A stretch of DNA of 64,000 bases from Tilletiopsis washingtonensis (Eukaryota; Basidiomycota; Exobasidiomycetes; Entylomatales). Below the pieces are notes generated by a model that was given only the letters and a program-made list of their open reading frames with translations, made no database searches and was not told the DNA's origin. This document shows, piece after piece, positions 10,777 through 23,400 of the stretch. The stretch covers positions 794,267-858,266 of the forward strand of contig NW_020312003.1 in NCBI RefSeq assembly GCF_003144115.1, written 5' to 3'. A program made the translations under genes and the position numbers. The stretch's first letter is position 1. Every line of letters starts with the position of its first letter.

Positions 10777-11235
10777 ACGCGCGCCGCGCCAAAACGCCTT
10801 CTCGCCTTCTCTCTCCCCCTTTCGGCCGCTTTGCTCTGCCATCAGTCCCTCCCTCCTGTCACGTTTCTGCTGCGATGTACTTCCCGGGCAATCCCAATTC
10901 ACGATTCACGCATATCTGCTCTGCTGTGACTGGCCTCCGAGCCGAGGCGACGCGCCGCGCGCTGCTGCGGCGCGGCCCAAGCCTCGCAGGCTGCTCCCAC
11001 GCCACACGCGGTGATGTGTGACGGCAACGCGTGGCCTGGGAACGCGATGTCAGCCAGCCGCCATCACACCCTTGCTCAGCGCGCTCGGGCCTCCTCTGGC
11101 CTGGCACAGGCAGAGCCGACGCTTGCTCTCGTTGCCGCATGCCGTGCGACGCTGCTTCCTCACCACCACCACCTCATCAGCTGCGCCTCCACCTACTGCA
11201 CACAAAGTCTCTCTCTCTCTTCTGCCTCTCCGAGC
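10777..11235. other. Intergenic, 0.46 kb
   Basis: This holds the 3' flank of the transporter and a possible promoter of the small uncertain gene; a (CT)n tract occurs at about 11210-11225. No gene seen. Confidence 0.5.
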
Positions 11236-11714
11236 ATGGACGTCATCGGCCCGCATGGTCCCCGCGATGCCTCGTGGGGCGCGGCCAAGTTCCGCAACTA
11301 CAAGATGGTGAGCAGCAGCAGCATCACACCTCTCGCTGGGTGCGTGCGTGGCAGAGTGCAGTACCAGTGCCGTAGGTGCATGCTTCCTTCCATCTGTGGC
11401 CACGCGCAGTGTGTGGCTGCAGAAGCACGCGGCGGTGGATTCTGCTTGTGACGTCGACAGGGCAGCGCCGCCCACCGAGGCGTGGCATTCTCAGGCCTGT
11501 GCAAGCGCGCACTGATGCACTCTCCCACCGTCCGGTGCTCGCCGACCCTATGCTGGTCGCTGCCCTCGATGAGGACGAGCGCCGCGACGCCGAGCGCTTC
11601 ATCGAGAAGTGGAGCAGACCGCCTGCAGGCGAGCAGGCCGCAAGCCTGAAGCGCGAGCACGCGCCCGGCAAGCAGGACGACGAGGCTGTCGCCAAGCGCA
11701 GCCGTCAGAAGTAA
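11236..11714 (+). CDS. Small uncertain gene, hypothetical
   Basis: A pyrimidine-rich leader precedes an ATG at 11236 that opens a 24-codon exon (MDVIGPHGPRDASWGAAKFR...) ending in a good donor (GTGAGC at 11308). A second coding-like frame ends at 11714 and reads VLADPMLVAALDEDERRDA and then a charged tail closing in KRSRQK, possibly a nuclear localisation signal. The best-looking acceptors (after 11460 or 11494) do not bring the two pieces into one frame; an acceptor after 11375 does but adds unlikely sequence. Either a micro-exon is missed or the model is wrong. I do not recognise the product. Confidence 0.3.
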
Positions 11715-12502
11715 AGCACGACGCAGCGCCTCGACGCTCAGACGTCGGCCCGTCCTTTTCCGAGCCGCAACTCGCCGCTCTCCGAGAAGTGGCAATTCCA
11801 TGTCAGCTCTCACCCTCACTCGCGCGCACAGAGAGGCGTGTGGATTGAGACAGCAGCTCGCGTGATGCGTGATGTGGCGTGTGCGTCATAGCTGAGACAG
11901 TAGTGGGTTCGCGACGGTAGAAGGCGTGGTGGGAAGTGCGAGACAGGTGGGACGGTCGGGGATGAGAAAGTAGAGGGAGTCTTGAGGCGGCAGCGGTGGT
12001 GGCTGCATCTAGAAGCGGAAGCGGCGTCAGCACCGATGCAAGGAGCATACAAGCATCGTCTAGGCACTTTGAAGGGTAATGATGGGTGCGAAACGGGTGA
12101 GAGAGCCTTGACACAGCTGCGGCTGTGTGGGCAGATCATCAGTGTCAAGCCCAGCAGGCACGCGAGCATCGCACGCATGTCTACGCACTCGAAGTGAGGA
12201 TGACAATTGCGAGCCGATGGCGACGAGCTCGGAGAATCTGAGGAGACTGTAGTAGTTGGGATCGCGGCGTCAGCAAGAGCCCACGGGCCGCGCACACGTC
12301 GTGCACCGGTCTCCGCCTACTCACGCCGCGTTGGCCCCGGCCGCCAGCTCGAGGAAGCGCGCATCAGAGAGGAGAACGTGACGTGATGACGAGGCGAAGG
12401 GAGGAGCGAGACGGAGTGGGATGTAGAGGCACATGGCAGAGAAGGACAGTGCAGGGACAGTCGAAGACGGCGGTGTTGCAAGAGAGGAGAGAGACCGGCA
12501 GG
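11715..12502. other. Intergenic, 0.8 kb
   Basis: No supported gene. The region is less GC-rich than its neighbours around 11880-12250. It includes the 3' flanks of the small gene on the left and the minus-strand coiled-coil gene on the right. Confidence 0.5.
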
Positions 12503-13145
12503 TTACGAATCGCGGGACTTGCTTGTCATTGGCGGCTGCATAAGTCGTGCGCGCACGATGGGGTTGCGGTCGACGTCCAGGGCACGATAGTCGCCAAACT
12601 GGAGGAGAACCATGCGCTGCGCTGGCTCGGTGTGGGGAGTCAGCGAAGCAGAGGACCGCGGCACCGGCGCCGAGGCGACGCACGGCTGCTCAGCTCGGGA
12701 TGGCTCTGCCAGGCGGCGTCGAAGCGCCGGCGGCGGTCCTGCTCGAGAGGCTTGGCCCACTCGAGGCCCACGCCGGCCTTCTGCAAGAGGCGCTCGCACG
12801 AGTACAGGCCGGCGCACACCTTCATGTACTTCAGGTCCGCCAGCGAAGGCACCGCATCTGGCAAGAGCGACGGTGAGCGCGAATGCTCCTGCTGCGTGGG
12901 CGCGTCGAGGCACGCTGGCACTTACGGAGCACCTCGTCCACCTCCATGGGCGCCGGTGCCGCACGAATCATCTCGATGATGTCGCTCTGCATCTTGACGG
13001 TCTGGCTGAGATCGCGAATGGCAGCCGCCTGCTCGGCCGAGCGGCGCGTCTCGAGCGCCAGCTGCTCCTCGACGTGCGCGAGCTGCGCCTCGAGCTCCTG
13101 CTCGCGGCTCTTCTCGCCGTCGATGGTGCCCACAGGGCGGGACAT
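12503..13145 (-). CDS. Small coiled-coil protein, function unknown
   Basis: Three exons on the minus strand (13145-12926, 12857-12684, 12621-12503) join in frame to 170 residues; introns are 68 and 62 nt. Residues about 12-65 form a charged amphipathic helix (EQELEAQLAHVEEQLALETR onward), predicted to be a coiled coil. The middle has a Leu/Cys-rich stretch (SLADLKYMKVCAGLYSCERL), and the C-terminus ends in a basic, polar tail (MTSKSRDS). There is no signal peptide or membrane segment. I do not recognise the family; a small subunit of a larger complex would fit but is a guess. Clean splicing across three exons makes the gene itself credible. It is divergent from the aminopeptidase. Confidence 0.7.
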
Positions 13146-13684
13146 GACGATGCGCAAGTGAGTGCGGCAGAGGTGGAGGTGGGGCTTGAAGATGGCCGGT
13201 GGGAGACGGCTGGTGGTGGTGGTGGCGATGGCGAGAGGGCGCAGCGGCGGCCAGCGCCAGATGCAGCCAGGCGCAGCGCGCAGCGTCAGAAGAAGGGTGC
13301 CCTCGCACAGGAGGTGCGAGGGCAGCAAGAGCTGGCACATCGGCATACAGCACAGCAGCAGGCAGCGCAGCAGCGCGCCCGCTCAACACCAATCTGGGCG
13401 GCGCGATGCCCTTTCTGGACGACGGCGACGCGTCGCGCGCCTCACCCTCTTCAGCATGCAGCGGCGGCGCGCCGAGTGCCGGAGCGGCGGGCATCCCGCC
13501 GCGCGCGCGCGCGCGCGCGGCGCGCTCGGCCCCGCGGCCGACAAGCTAAGACGGCGATGTGCCGGCGGCCCAGCGCGCAGGCGAGCCGTGGTGCCGTGCG
13601 CCGCGCGCATGGACCTTCCTTGTGCTGGAGATAGGCTGCGCTGCTGGCAACCACCTGCGCCGCGTCTCTGCGCCTCGCACCTCC
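13146..13684. promoter_or_regulatory. Divergent intergenic region with (GC)n tract
   Basis: This 0.54 kb spacer between two head-to-head genes contains an uninterrupted alternating GC run at about 13499-13518, a sequence prone to form Z-DNA. No TATA box is obvious on either side. Confidence 0.5.
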
Positions 13685-16046
13685 ATGCTCGCCCGCGGAC
13701 GCCTCCTGTCCCGCACCCTCACCCTCACACCCCGCCGCACCATGTCCTCGCAGCCCGACGCCCTCATCGTCGCCGTGTCGCCCGCAGGCGACGTCAGTGC
13801 CGCCGCCCCCGCGCACGTCGCCGAGGCCTTTGCCCTGGCGCGCGGCGACGCCGCAAAGGCCGGCCAGCTGCGCGTGCTGCACCCGCGCAGCGCCGCCGAG
13901 CCGCTCGTCGCCGCCGTGTCGCTGGGCAAGCAGCACGCTGCGCCCAGTGTGGGCGCCGATGCGCTGCCGGCCGCCGACGTCTTCCTCGCCAACGAGCGTG
14001 CCGAGCGCGTGCGCCGCGCCGCAGCGGCGGCGGCGCGTGCGCTGCGCGACCTGCCCGCCAAGGATGCACCCAAGGAGGCGCTGGCGAAGCGCACCATCGC
14101 CGTCGACGCCATGGGCGACGCGCACAGCGCCGCCGTCGGCGCCGGCCTCGCGCTGTGGACCGTCAACCACTTCCGCACCAAGGGCGGCGACGTCAACGCC
14201 GCCATGGACGCGCCCAAGGAGCTGCAGGGCGGCAGGCACATCAGCCTCGTGTCGCTCGAGCAGCAGCAGGTGCAGAAGGGCGAGCTTGGCTTCGAGAGCG
14301 GCCTCGTGTATGCCGAGGCGCAGAACTGGGCGCGCGAGCTCATGGAGACGCCCGCCAAGTGAGTGAGAGCAGCTGCATGTCTGCAGTGGTGCCGCGCTGC
14401 AGCATCGTAGCTGACCCGTCCGCAGCCTCCTCACGCCGACGCTCTTCTGCGAGCGCGTGCAGGCCAAGCTCGGCGCGCTGTCGAACGTCGAGATTGAGGT
14501 GCACGACGAGGCGTGGGCCAAGGAGAAGGGCATGGGCTGCTTCCTCTCCGTCACCGCCGGCACCGACGAGCCGGCCAAGATGCTCGAGGTGCGCTACAAC
14601 GGCGGCGCGCCCGGTGCGCCGACGCTGGCGTTTGTGGGCAAGGGCGTGTGCTTCGACTCGGGCGGCATCAGGTGGGTCGAGCAGGCTGAGCTGTGCAGCA
14701 GGCAGCATGGTGCTGCCCGGCTGTGCAGCAGGCGTCGCTCTGCTGCACCTTTGTGCTGACCCCTTGTCCCAGCCTCAAGCCCGGCCTCGGCATGAAGCTC
14801 ATGGTCGCCGACATGGGCGGCGCCGCGGCGTGCGTGTCGACGACGTGGGCTGCCGCACAGCTCGCGCTGCCGCTCAACATCGTCTGCGTGACGCCGCTGG
14901 TGGAGAACATGCCGAGCGGCAAGGCGACAAAGCCGGGCGACATTGTGCGCGCCATGAACGGCCTCAGCGTCGAGGTGGACAACACGGATGCTGAGGGGTG
15001 AGTCAAGAACATGCCTTGCAGTGCGGTGCGAGGGTCTGCGCCATGCAGTGCAGAGGGCGAGAGTCAGCCCGGCGGTGCAGCAGCGCCGGAGTTGCGGATC
15101 TGGTGCCGCACCGCACTTGCGTGTGTGCGCCGGTGCGACGTCGCCCTTGCGCACACCCGGCGCTCTGCCGCATCGGGCTGATGCCTCGCTCCGCACAGCC
15201 GCCTCATCCTCGCCGACGCGCTCACGTACGTGTCGCGCAAGTACAAGCCGCACACGCTCATCGACGTTGCGACGCTCACGGGCGCCATTCTGCACGCGCT
15301 GGGACACGAGTACTCGGGCGCCTTCGTGCAGGACGAGACGCTGTGGCAGGAGATCAAGCGCGCGGGCGAGACGGAGGGCGACCAGTTCTGGCGCATGCCG
15401 CTGTGCGAAAAGTTCCGCCCGTACATCACCAACAGCATCTCGGACCTCGTCAACGTCGGCCGCCCGGCCGGCTCGGCGAGCGCCGCGCTGTTCCTGCAGG
15501 ACTTTGTCGAGTGAGTGCAGGCGCAAGAGGCCCGCGTGGAAGAGGCATCAGTGGCAGACGCAACACAACGTGGTGGAGGCGATGGGTTGCAGACGCGACA
15601 GCAGGTGGCAGACGCCAGGGCAGGTGGAAGAAGTGCCACCATGCAGCCGCGGCACCAGGCAGAAGCGGCACCAGGCACCCGCGCCAGCCCTTCTGCCCGT
15701 CATCGAGCACCGCTGCATGCCTGCGAAGCACCGCGCTGACCCCTCCTCGCTTTCCCGCAGAGGCCTCGAGGACCGCAGCAAGCTGGCCGACGGCAGCGAC
15801 GCGGGCAAGGCGACGGTGCGCTACGCCCACCTGGACATTGTGCGTAGCGCGGCGACTCGCGTGCCTCACTAGCACTGCTGTGCCTGCACTGACGCATGCC
15901 TGTTCCCCCCTCCGTTCACGTCGCTAAACCCCCGCCAGGCCGGCACGATGGAGCGCAAGCACCCGGTGGCGTACCAGAACAGCCTCATGACGGGGCGCCC
16001 GACGCGCAGCCTCATCGAGTTTGCGCGCCGCTTCGCGCAGCAGTAA
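13685..16046 (+). CDS. Leucyl aminopeptidase, family M17
   Basis: Six exons (13685-14358, 14426-14671, 14773-14997, 15199-15510, 15761-15839, 15939-16046) give 547 residues. M17 enzymes remove N-terminal leucine and other residues using two metal ions, in hexamers. The catalytic domain is complete: [16 protein letters not shown] holds the metal-binding Asp and catalytic Lys area, [12 protein letters not shown] the next Asp, and [14 protein letters not shown] the Asp, Glu and catalytic Arg. The C-terminus keeps HLDIAGT. Two in-frame starts exist. The first (13685) adds 19 residues rich in Arg, Leu and Thr with no acid ([19 protein letters not shown]), which look like a mitochondrial presequence; the second (13742, MSSQPD) would give a cytosolic form. 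I chose the first. The N-terminal half is more divergent, as usual in the family. Confidence 0.92.
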
Positions 16047-16604
16047 AGGTTACAGAGGCGACACAGCAAACGATGTCATCCGCGATACCTCTGCGTCTGT
16101 GCTGTGCTATGGCTGGCGAAGATGCCGAATGACGGCGAGTGGGTGGGAAGGCTCTCAGCATGCATGAGGGCGACCCGCGAGGCTGTGCTGCTGCGCAAGC
16201 TACGCCTGCAGATCATCGCGCAGCATGTGGCGCAGCGAGCGGGCGTTGAGTGGGCGGTGCTGTGTGCCATGCGCCACCGAGCCGCCACATCGTCTCCTGA
16301 GCCGAGGCGGGGCGTCTTCAGACTTGCTCGCCACTGTTGCAGCCAGCAGCGTGCCGTGCTGCGCGCATTGGCGTGCGGCGCATGAAGCGAGCGCGAGGGT
16401 CCAGAGGCGGAGGCGCCCGGCGGCACGGCAGCGCAGCCGCACCGGCGGGCCACCTGCATGACGCTCCCGCGCATCTATGCGCGGTGGAGCGGACAGCTCC
16501 TCGCTCGCAGCCGCGGCGGCGCGTGCCTCTCACCCACATCCACCGCTCTCGCATCGCACACGCACACCTCTCCCCACCCCTCGCCTCTCACCCGCCACGG
16601 CCAC
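16047..16604. other. Intergenic, 0.56 kb
   Basis: 3' flank of the aminopeptidase and promoter of the exchanger gene. The last 100 bases before the ATG are C-rich. No gene or clear TATA box seen. Confidence 0.5.
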
Positions 16605-19600
16605 ATGGCGCGCTCCTCGGCCTGGGCGCTCCTCGCGCTCGTGGCCGTCGTGCAGCTGGCGTGCTGGCGCGGCACGCAGCGCCTCGAGGCGCTCGGCAGC
16701 CAGGCAGAGGCGCATCCTCTGCGGCGCCGCGAGCTGCCACAGCTGCTCGCACGCTGGCCCGGCGCGCCGCTCGACGCGCTCGACGGCCTCGGCAACGCCA
16801 CGCTGCACGCTCGCTCGCTGGTGGAGCCACTGGCGAAGCACGAGGAGCAGTGCTTCCCGCTGCCCATCCTCGCGCCCGCCGACGAGCTCTGCGCACACGT
16901 CACGGCCTTCTGCCCGCCCAGCGGGCGGCTGGACTACCTGCGCTTCTACTACTGCGCCGGCGTGCGCCCGGCGGGCAACGAGACGGCCGAGGCGGGCAAG
17001 GACGCACTGGCTGGGCCACTACTGGCGCACGGCGCAGAGACTTCCTCGCATCGTCACGCGGACGAGCCACTCCCTGATGGCGCCGAGCGGCCGCCGACGC
17101 ACTCACGACACGGCAGCACGGCGCCGCGGCACGGCAAGGACGGCCCGCCTTTGCCCGCCGGCGTAGCGCTGCAGCGTGGGCTGGCGCTGGCGACGATCGT
17201 GCTCTGGATGCTCTTCCTCTTCAGCTGGGTCGGCGTCGTGGCGAGCGACTTCTTCTGCCCCAACCTCAGCACGCTGGCGAGCCGGCTGGGCTTGAATGAG
17301 AGCACGGTGAGTGAGAGCGGGCGGTGGTGAAGCGTATGCTGTGGCGGGACGTATTCGTGTGGCAGGGTGTCTGCTCGCATGCTGTTCACCCGCGGCATGC
17401 TGTCTGCGCGGAACATGGCGCTCGTGGCAGCATGTATGCGCACGACCGCCGCATGGTGTATCAGGGTATATAGACCTGACCCCCTCTTGCAGGCCGGCGT
17501 GACGTTCCTCGCGTTCGGCAACGGCAGCCCAGACGTCTTCTCCACGTTCGGCGCCATGAAGACCGGCTCGGGCTCGCTGGCCATCGGCGAGCTCATCGGC
17601 GCCGCGTCGTTCATCGTGTCGGTCATCAGCGGCAGCATGATGCTCATCGCGCCGTTCCACGTCAAGGCCTACCCGTTCCTGCGCGACGTCGGCTTCTTCA
17701 CGGTGGCCGTGGCGATGACGCTGGCGTTCCTCTTCGACGGCCACCTGCGCTTCGCCGAGTGCCTCAGCCTCGTGGCGCTGTACGTCTGCTACGCGACGAC
17801 GGTCATCATCGGCAGCTGGGTGCAGGAACGGCGGCGGCGGCGGCGCATGGCCATCGCCGCCGCGCGCGGCGAGTACACGAACTCGCGCGCCGGCTCGCCG
17901 TACCAGGACGAGCCGTCGCTGGGCGACGTGGAGCGCGCCTCGACGCAGGGCGGCCTGCTGGCCGTGCCGGGCGCCGCCGGCAACTCGCCGTACCTGTCGC
18001 CCGTCAGTCCCAGCGAGTACGACCCAGACGTCAATCCCATCGACATCTGGGCCGACCAGGCGGGACGGCCCATCTCCTCGCCGCCCTCGCCGCGTCTGGG
18101 CGCCGTGTCGCCAGCGACGACGCCGAGCGGCGGACGCGCGAGCCTGGTGCGCTCGCAGACGCGCTTCCGCAGCGGCGTCGTGGCGCGCCACTCGCTGCTC
18201 GGCGCCGTCGAGTTCCGCGACGTGGTGCGCAGCCTGCAGCTCGAGAGCACGGCCGACCGCAGCGCCGAGGTCTTTGCGGCGCGCGACCCGGAGCGCTTCC
18301 TGCCGCACCCTGCCCACGCGCATGGGCGCCCACGCCACACGCACAAGCGTGGCGTTAGCGTCGGCGCCGGACCGATGAGCGCGCTCGAGCCGAGCGCCTC
18401 GGCGCAGAGCTTCTCCGCGCCCGGGCGCAACCGCTCCAACTCCACGGGCGCGAGCAGCAAGCCCAAGCTGGCGCGCAGCCACTCGGCGGTGCCGGATCTC
18501 GGCGGCGACGACGCGACGTCGGGCGGATGGAGCAGCCTGACTGTGCGGCAGGCGCCGCGCGGACGGGAAGCAGTGCCTGCGCCAGTCGATGACCCGTGGC
18601 GGGAACACGGGCCAGGCGACGCGTGCGACGACGAGCTGCTGCTGCCGCCATCGACGATGCCGCTCGGCGCTGACGCGACCCGCACGGTGCCTGCGCTGTC
18701 TCGCCTCGACACGCGGCTAGCACCGCCGGCGTCCGTCGGCGACTCGAGCAGCCGCAACCACTCGCCAGTGCCCTCCATTCACATCTCTGCCGCGAACCCG
18801 GAAGACGATGACTTCAAGGCTCGGCGCCGCGCCTCAGTCAGCTCACTTGCCAAGCCTTCGCGCACTCAGCGCGCGCTCGAGCTGCACCGCGAGTTTACGC
18901 GCCCGCTGCGCCGCGCGCTCTTCCCGTCGCTGCGGCACTTCAAGGACAAGTCGTGGCTCGGCCTCTTCGTGTCGGTCGTCACGGCACCCGCGCTGCTGCT
19001 GCTCAACCTCACACTGCCCGTCGTCGACGACGACGCCGAGGCGCGCGCCATCGCCATGCCCGAGCAGCTGCCGGGCGGCGCGGTGCGGCTCGAGGGCGAG
19101 GAGCGCCTGCTCACGGCGCACGCCGAAGTGAGCAGCGAGGAGGAAGCGGAGGGCCCAATCGTCCAGCTCGGCCCCAGCACGCCCGACTCGGACCCCTGGG
19201 CCGCGCGTGACCGCCAGCACAATGCGCAGCGCGACCTCGGCGTGGCCGCCGCGCTGCGGCACCTGCCCAGCAGCGACTCGCTCTCGGTGCACACCATGAC
19301 GCTCGACGAGCCCGCGGCGCCCGGCCAGCAAGCGGAGCAGTGCGACGACTGCGCCTCGGTCGACTCGCACAGCGCGCCCGCGACGGGCGCGCCGCTGCTG
19401 CAGAGCGTGGCGCAGTGCGCCTTCTCGCCGCCCTTTGTCGTCTGGGCGCTGACGGACCCGCACGAGTCTGGCTCGGGCTGGAAGGTGCTCGTGGCGCTGC
19501 TCGCGGGCCTCGTTCTCGGCGCGCTGGTGCTGGCAGCCGGCCTGCGCGCCCGTGCCCGCGGCGGCGCCTGGTACTCGCACAAGGCGACGCTTGCGGCCGG

Positions 19601-20221
19601 CATGGCGCGCTGCTCGCTCGGCTTCCTCGTGTCGGTCATGTGGATCATGACGATCGTCGACGAGGTCGTGAGCATCCTGCAGACCATCGGCCTCATCTGC
19701 GGCCTCTCGGACGCGATCCTCGGCCTGACGGTGTTTGCGATGGGCAACTCGCTGGGCGACCTCGTCGCCAATGTGACGATCGCACGGATGGGCCACCCTG
19801 TCATGGCTGTGAGTCTGTGCGCGCTGCCTCGCCAAGCATCTGCTGACCCTTGGCCAGATCTCGGCGTGCTTCGCGGGCCCGCTGCTAAACCTGCTGCTCG
19901 GCATCGGCATCTCGGGCACGTACCTGCTCTCCGGCTCGTCGACGTCGCACATCCCGCAGGTCGACGGCGGCGTGTACCACATCGACTTTTCGCCCACGCT
20001 CCTCGTCTCCGGGCTCGGCCTGCTGCTCATCCTCCTCGGCACGCTCGTCGCCGTGCCCATGAACGGCTTTCTGCTGTCGCGCGGCCTCGGCTACACGCTC
20101 ATCGCCACGTACGCCGCCATCATGTGCACGAACAGTGCGTGTTTTGGAGCGTGCCGTGCCTGCCTGCCGCTGAAATCCCTGCGCAGTTCTCGTCGAGGTC
20201 TTCTACATGCGCCAGCCCTGA
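16605..20221 (+). CDS. Na+(H+)/Ca2+ exchanger of NCLX/Ecm27 type
   Basis: Four exons (16605-17306, 17493-19808, 19858-20134, 20187-20221) encode 1109 residues. The protein belongs to the CaCA cation/Ca2+ exchanger superfamily. The alpha-1 repeat reads AGVTFLAFGNGSPDVFSTFG and the alpha-2 repeat LSDAILGLTVFAMGNSLGDL, both with the membrane-embedded acidic/Asn-Ser residues that coordinate cations. A lumenal N-terminal region with paired cysteines (CAHVTAFC, then YLRFYYC) precedes the first helices, as in mitochondrial or vacuolar NCLX-like proteins. The loop between the two five-helix halves is very long (roughly residues 310-800), Ser/Pro/Arg-rich and probably disordered, with many potential phosphosites. 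Cells use such exchangers to move Ca2+ out of the cytosol or mitochondrial matrix; which membrane is unclear. The gene converges on RDH54 with 200 bp between. Confidence 0.88.
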
Positions 20222-20421
20222 GGCTGATGCGTGCCGTATGCTTCCCGCCGGCCTTCTCCGCATGTCATACCTGCTGTACAACACTCCGGCTCGCTGCAAC
20301 CATAAAGCGTCACTCGATCGAGGCAGGTGTGAGGGTGACACGTCGTTGGCTGGGTGGTGTTACAGGTGCGTGCGGGTGCAAGGTGCTGTGCTGGTAATGT
20401 GTAGGTATCGGGAGCGCCGCA

Positions 20422-23400
20422 TCACTCGTCGTCGCTGCCGACGCCGGCCGCCGGCGTCTCGGCGTCCGGCGATGCCTCCGCCGACTCGGCCACGGACGGA
20501 AGCACCGGCACGACGGCGGGACTGCCCGACGTCTTGGTGTAGACGAAGAGGATGTCGCCGGGCGAGTGTTGCTTGATGTCAAAGGCGCGGCCGTGCAGGC
20601 CGTAGCGGTCGCTCTCTGCGCTCTCCTCGCGGGGCGGCGCGCCAGGTGCGGCCGGCTCGGGCAGCACGTGAGAGCCTGCGACAGGCAGGCGCAGCTCGTC
20701 CTCTTCTGCTGCCACCGTGCCGTCGTCCGGCTCAGCCTTTATGGCGATGCGAGCCTCCGAGACACTGATGGCACAGTCGGGCGGCGGAGCCACGCGGCCG
20801 CCGCGCATGTCGCGCGTTGCCTTGCGTGACGGCGCCTTGCACACGACGGCCTCGCGCTGTGCCTGCTCCATCGCTGCCTTTCTGGCCTCCTCCTCCTGTG
20901 CCGCTTGCAAAGCGTCGAAGCTGAGCATCGACAGCAGGCTGCTGCCCGCGGCAGCTGACTTGGCGGGCGCAGTCAACGGCGTAACTTCTTCGGCCGGGCT
21001 CGCGACGCGCGCCTGCTGAGGCGGCGCAGCAGGCTTCTTGGCGCCCTGCTGCGTGAGGATCAGGTCGCGCAAGACCGTGTCGGTGAGCTGGGCAGCGAAG
21101 CCGAGCGATGTGTCGGAGCAGTCGAAGTGGCCCCACTCGTGCAGCGCTGCGAGCTTGCTGCGGCTGTCGCGAACGAGCTGGAGGCAAGAGAGTCAGCTCA
21201 GGCCCTCACTGCAGCCGTACTAGCGGCGCGCTCACCTGCTGCTCCTGCTGCGTGGCCTGCTGCGTGGCGGATACGAAGCCGCCGGGACCGCTGTTCTGCG
21301 GCTGGTATTCGTCGGCGTCCAGAGTGCCTCGTCCCGCTCCGGCGATGCCATTGCCGCCGCACGTGCAGCGCATCGCGTCGTGAGAGACGCACGGGGTGTC
21401 GCAGTGGAGCGAGAAGATGTCGCGCAGCTGGTGGTGGGTGATGAGCAGGGATAAAGAGCGCAAGTGCCATTGCACTCACATCTTCCAGCGAGAAGGAGTC
21501 GGAGGCCTTGGACGACGCGTTGCCGCCCTCCTGCAGGCGAAAGAAAGTGAGCAAGGCGCCAGCGGTGCGACTGTGCGACACGCACCATCAGCGAGTCGCT
21601 CAGGCCGATCTTGCTGATCTGGCGCTGGTAGATCTTCTCGTCCATGGTGCCAGCGAGCAGCAGGCGGTAGATGTAGCAGCGCTTCTTCTGTCCGTCGCGA
21701 TGCTGCGGAGGGCCCCGGGTCAGCGAGGTCTGGCATGACTTGCACCTCAGCAACTCACGATGCGCGCCATCGCCTGCTTGTCCACACTCGGGTTCCAGTC
21801 GCTGTCGATCAGCACCAGGCGGTTCGCGCCAATCAGGTTCAAGCCCTGGCCGCCCGTCTTGGTGCTGAGCAGAAAGACGAACGACGAGCGCGCATTGCCG
21901 CGGTTGAACTCGCTGACGATGTCCATGCGGTCGTCCTGCTTGGTGGAGCCGTCGAGACGCAGCGTAGTGAAGCGGTTGCGGCGGCACATAGCCTCGACGA
22001 CGTCGAGCGTGGCTGTGAAGTTGGACACGAGCACGACCTTGTCATCGGTCTCGTCGCGGATGCGCTTCAGCATCTTCAGCAGCGTCATGAGCTTGCCTGT
22101 GTGGGTGAGTAGTGTGAGCTACAGAACAGGCGTCACTGACTGCGCACTCACCGCTGAGCTCGACCTGGCCCGGCTGGCGGTTCGTGGGAAAGAGATGATG
22201 AGCGCCGCTGAGCAGCGTCGCGGTCATGCTCGCATCCTGATCCTTGTTGCGCGGGTCGATGTCCTTGAGAAGCAGCTCGGGCGAGTTGCACAGCTTGCGC
22301 AGCACGCCGATGAGCGGCAGCGACGAGGCGCCGCTGTGGGCGCCGCGCAGCACGTCCGAGACCTCGTCGGAGCCCAGCACGCGCCCGTAGATGTCCAGCT
22401 GCAGCTGCGTCGGCGCGCAGAAGACGACCTGCTCGCACTTGGGCTGCAGGTACTGGTCGAGCAGGCTGGCAGGACGCCGCAGGATCATGCTCTTGGTCAC
22501 CTTGCTCAAGCTCTCGGTGCGCACGCGGCCGAGCTCCTGCGCGTCCTTGCGCGCATGCTGCACGCGGCTCTTGACGATCGGGTCCTCGAAGACCTTCTTG
22601 AACGTCGCATAGTCGCCGAGAAGGCCCGGGTTGACGAAGTCGATCTGTGGCGAAGGGCTGAGCTGGGGCTAGGCAGCGCAGGCAGCGTAGCTTCTCACCA
22701 TCGCGTAGAACTCAGACAGATCGTTCTGCAGAGCGGTCAGCGAGTGCCACACCCTCGAACTCGCGCGAGCTGCCTCACCTGGATGGGCGTGCCGGACAGA
22801 ATGATGCGGCGCGGCGTGCTGAGCGCTGCGAACATCTTTGTCGTCTTGGCGTCGCGCGACTTGAGGCGATGGCCTGGCAACAGGGTCAGCAGCGAAGCGC
22901 ATGAGCCGAGGCGGCGGCTCTCACCTTCGTCGCACACGATGAGCCCAATCGGTGGCTGCGCATCAGCGAGCAGCTTGACACAGGTGCGCAGCTGTGCGTG
23001 CGCTGGTCAGCGCCGAGCTCAAGCTAGTTGCGCGAGGGACTGACCTTTTCGTAGCCGATGATGAGCACCTGGTACGTCGTCGAGTACAGGAAGCGCTCGA
23101 CTTTGTTCGACTCGTTGCTGTCGACGCACAGCACGCTCAGGCCCGATGTGCTGAGAGCATCAAGTCAGCGATGCTGCCGCACTGGGATCATAGCGCGGCT
23201 GCTCACCCAAGCCATTTGCGAAACTCGCGCTTCCAGTTCTGCAGGCCGTATCAAATGGCGCATCACGGGAGCCTCCGACACGACTCACCGTCGTCAGCGA
23301 CAAGGGACAGACAATGACGGCACGCTCGATGGCGTGCGGCTGCGCCGTGTAGTAGCAGTCTTGCTCTGCATGCGTGTCAATCACTGACCCTCGCTTCGTT

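Noticed and set aside
17462-17476. TATATAG as a promoter for an internal exchanger transcript
   Set aside because: It lies inside the first intron just before a branch site and acceptor; being in an intron explains its lower GC.
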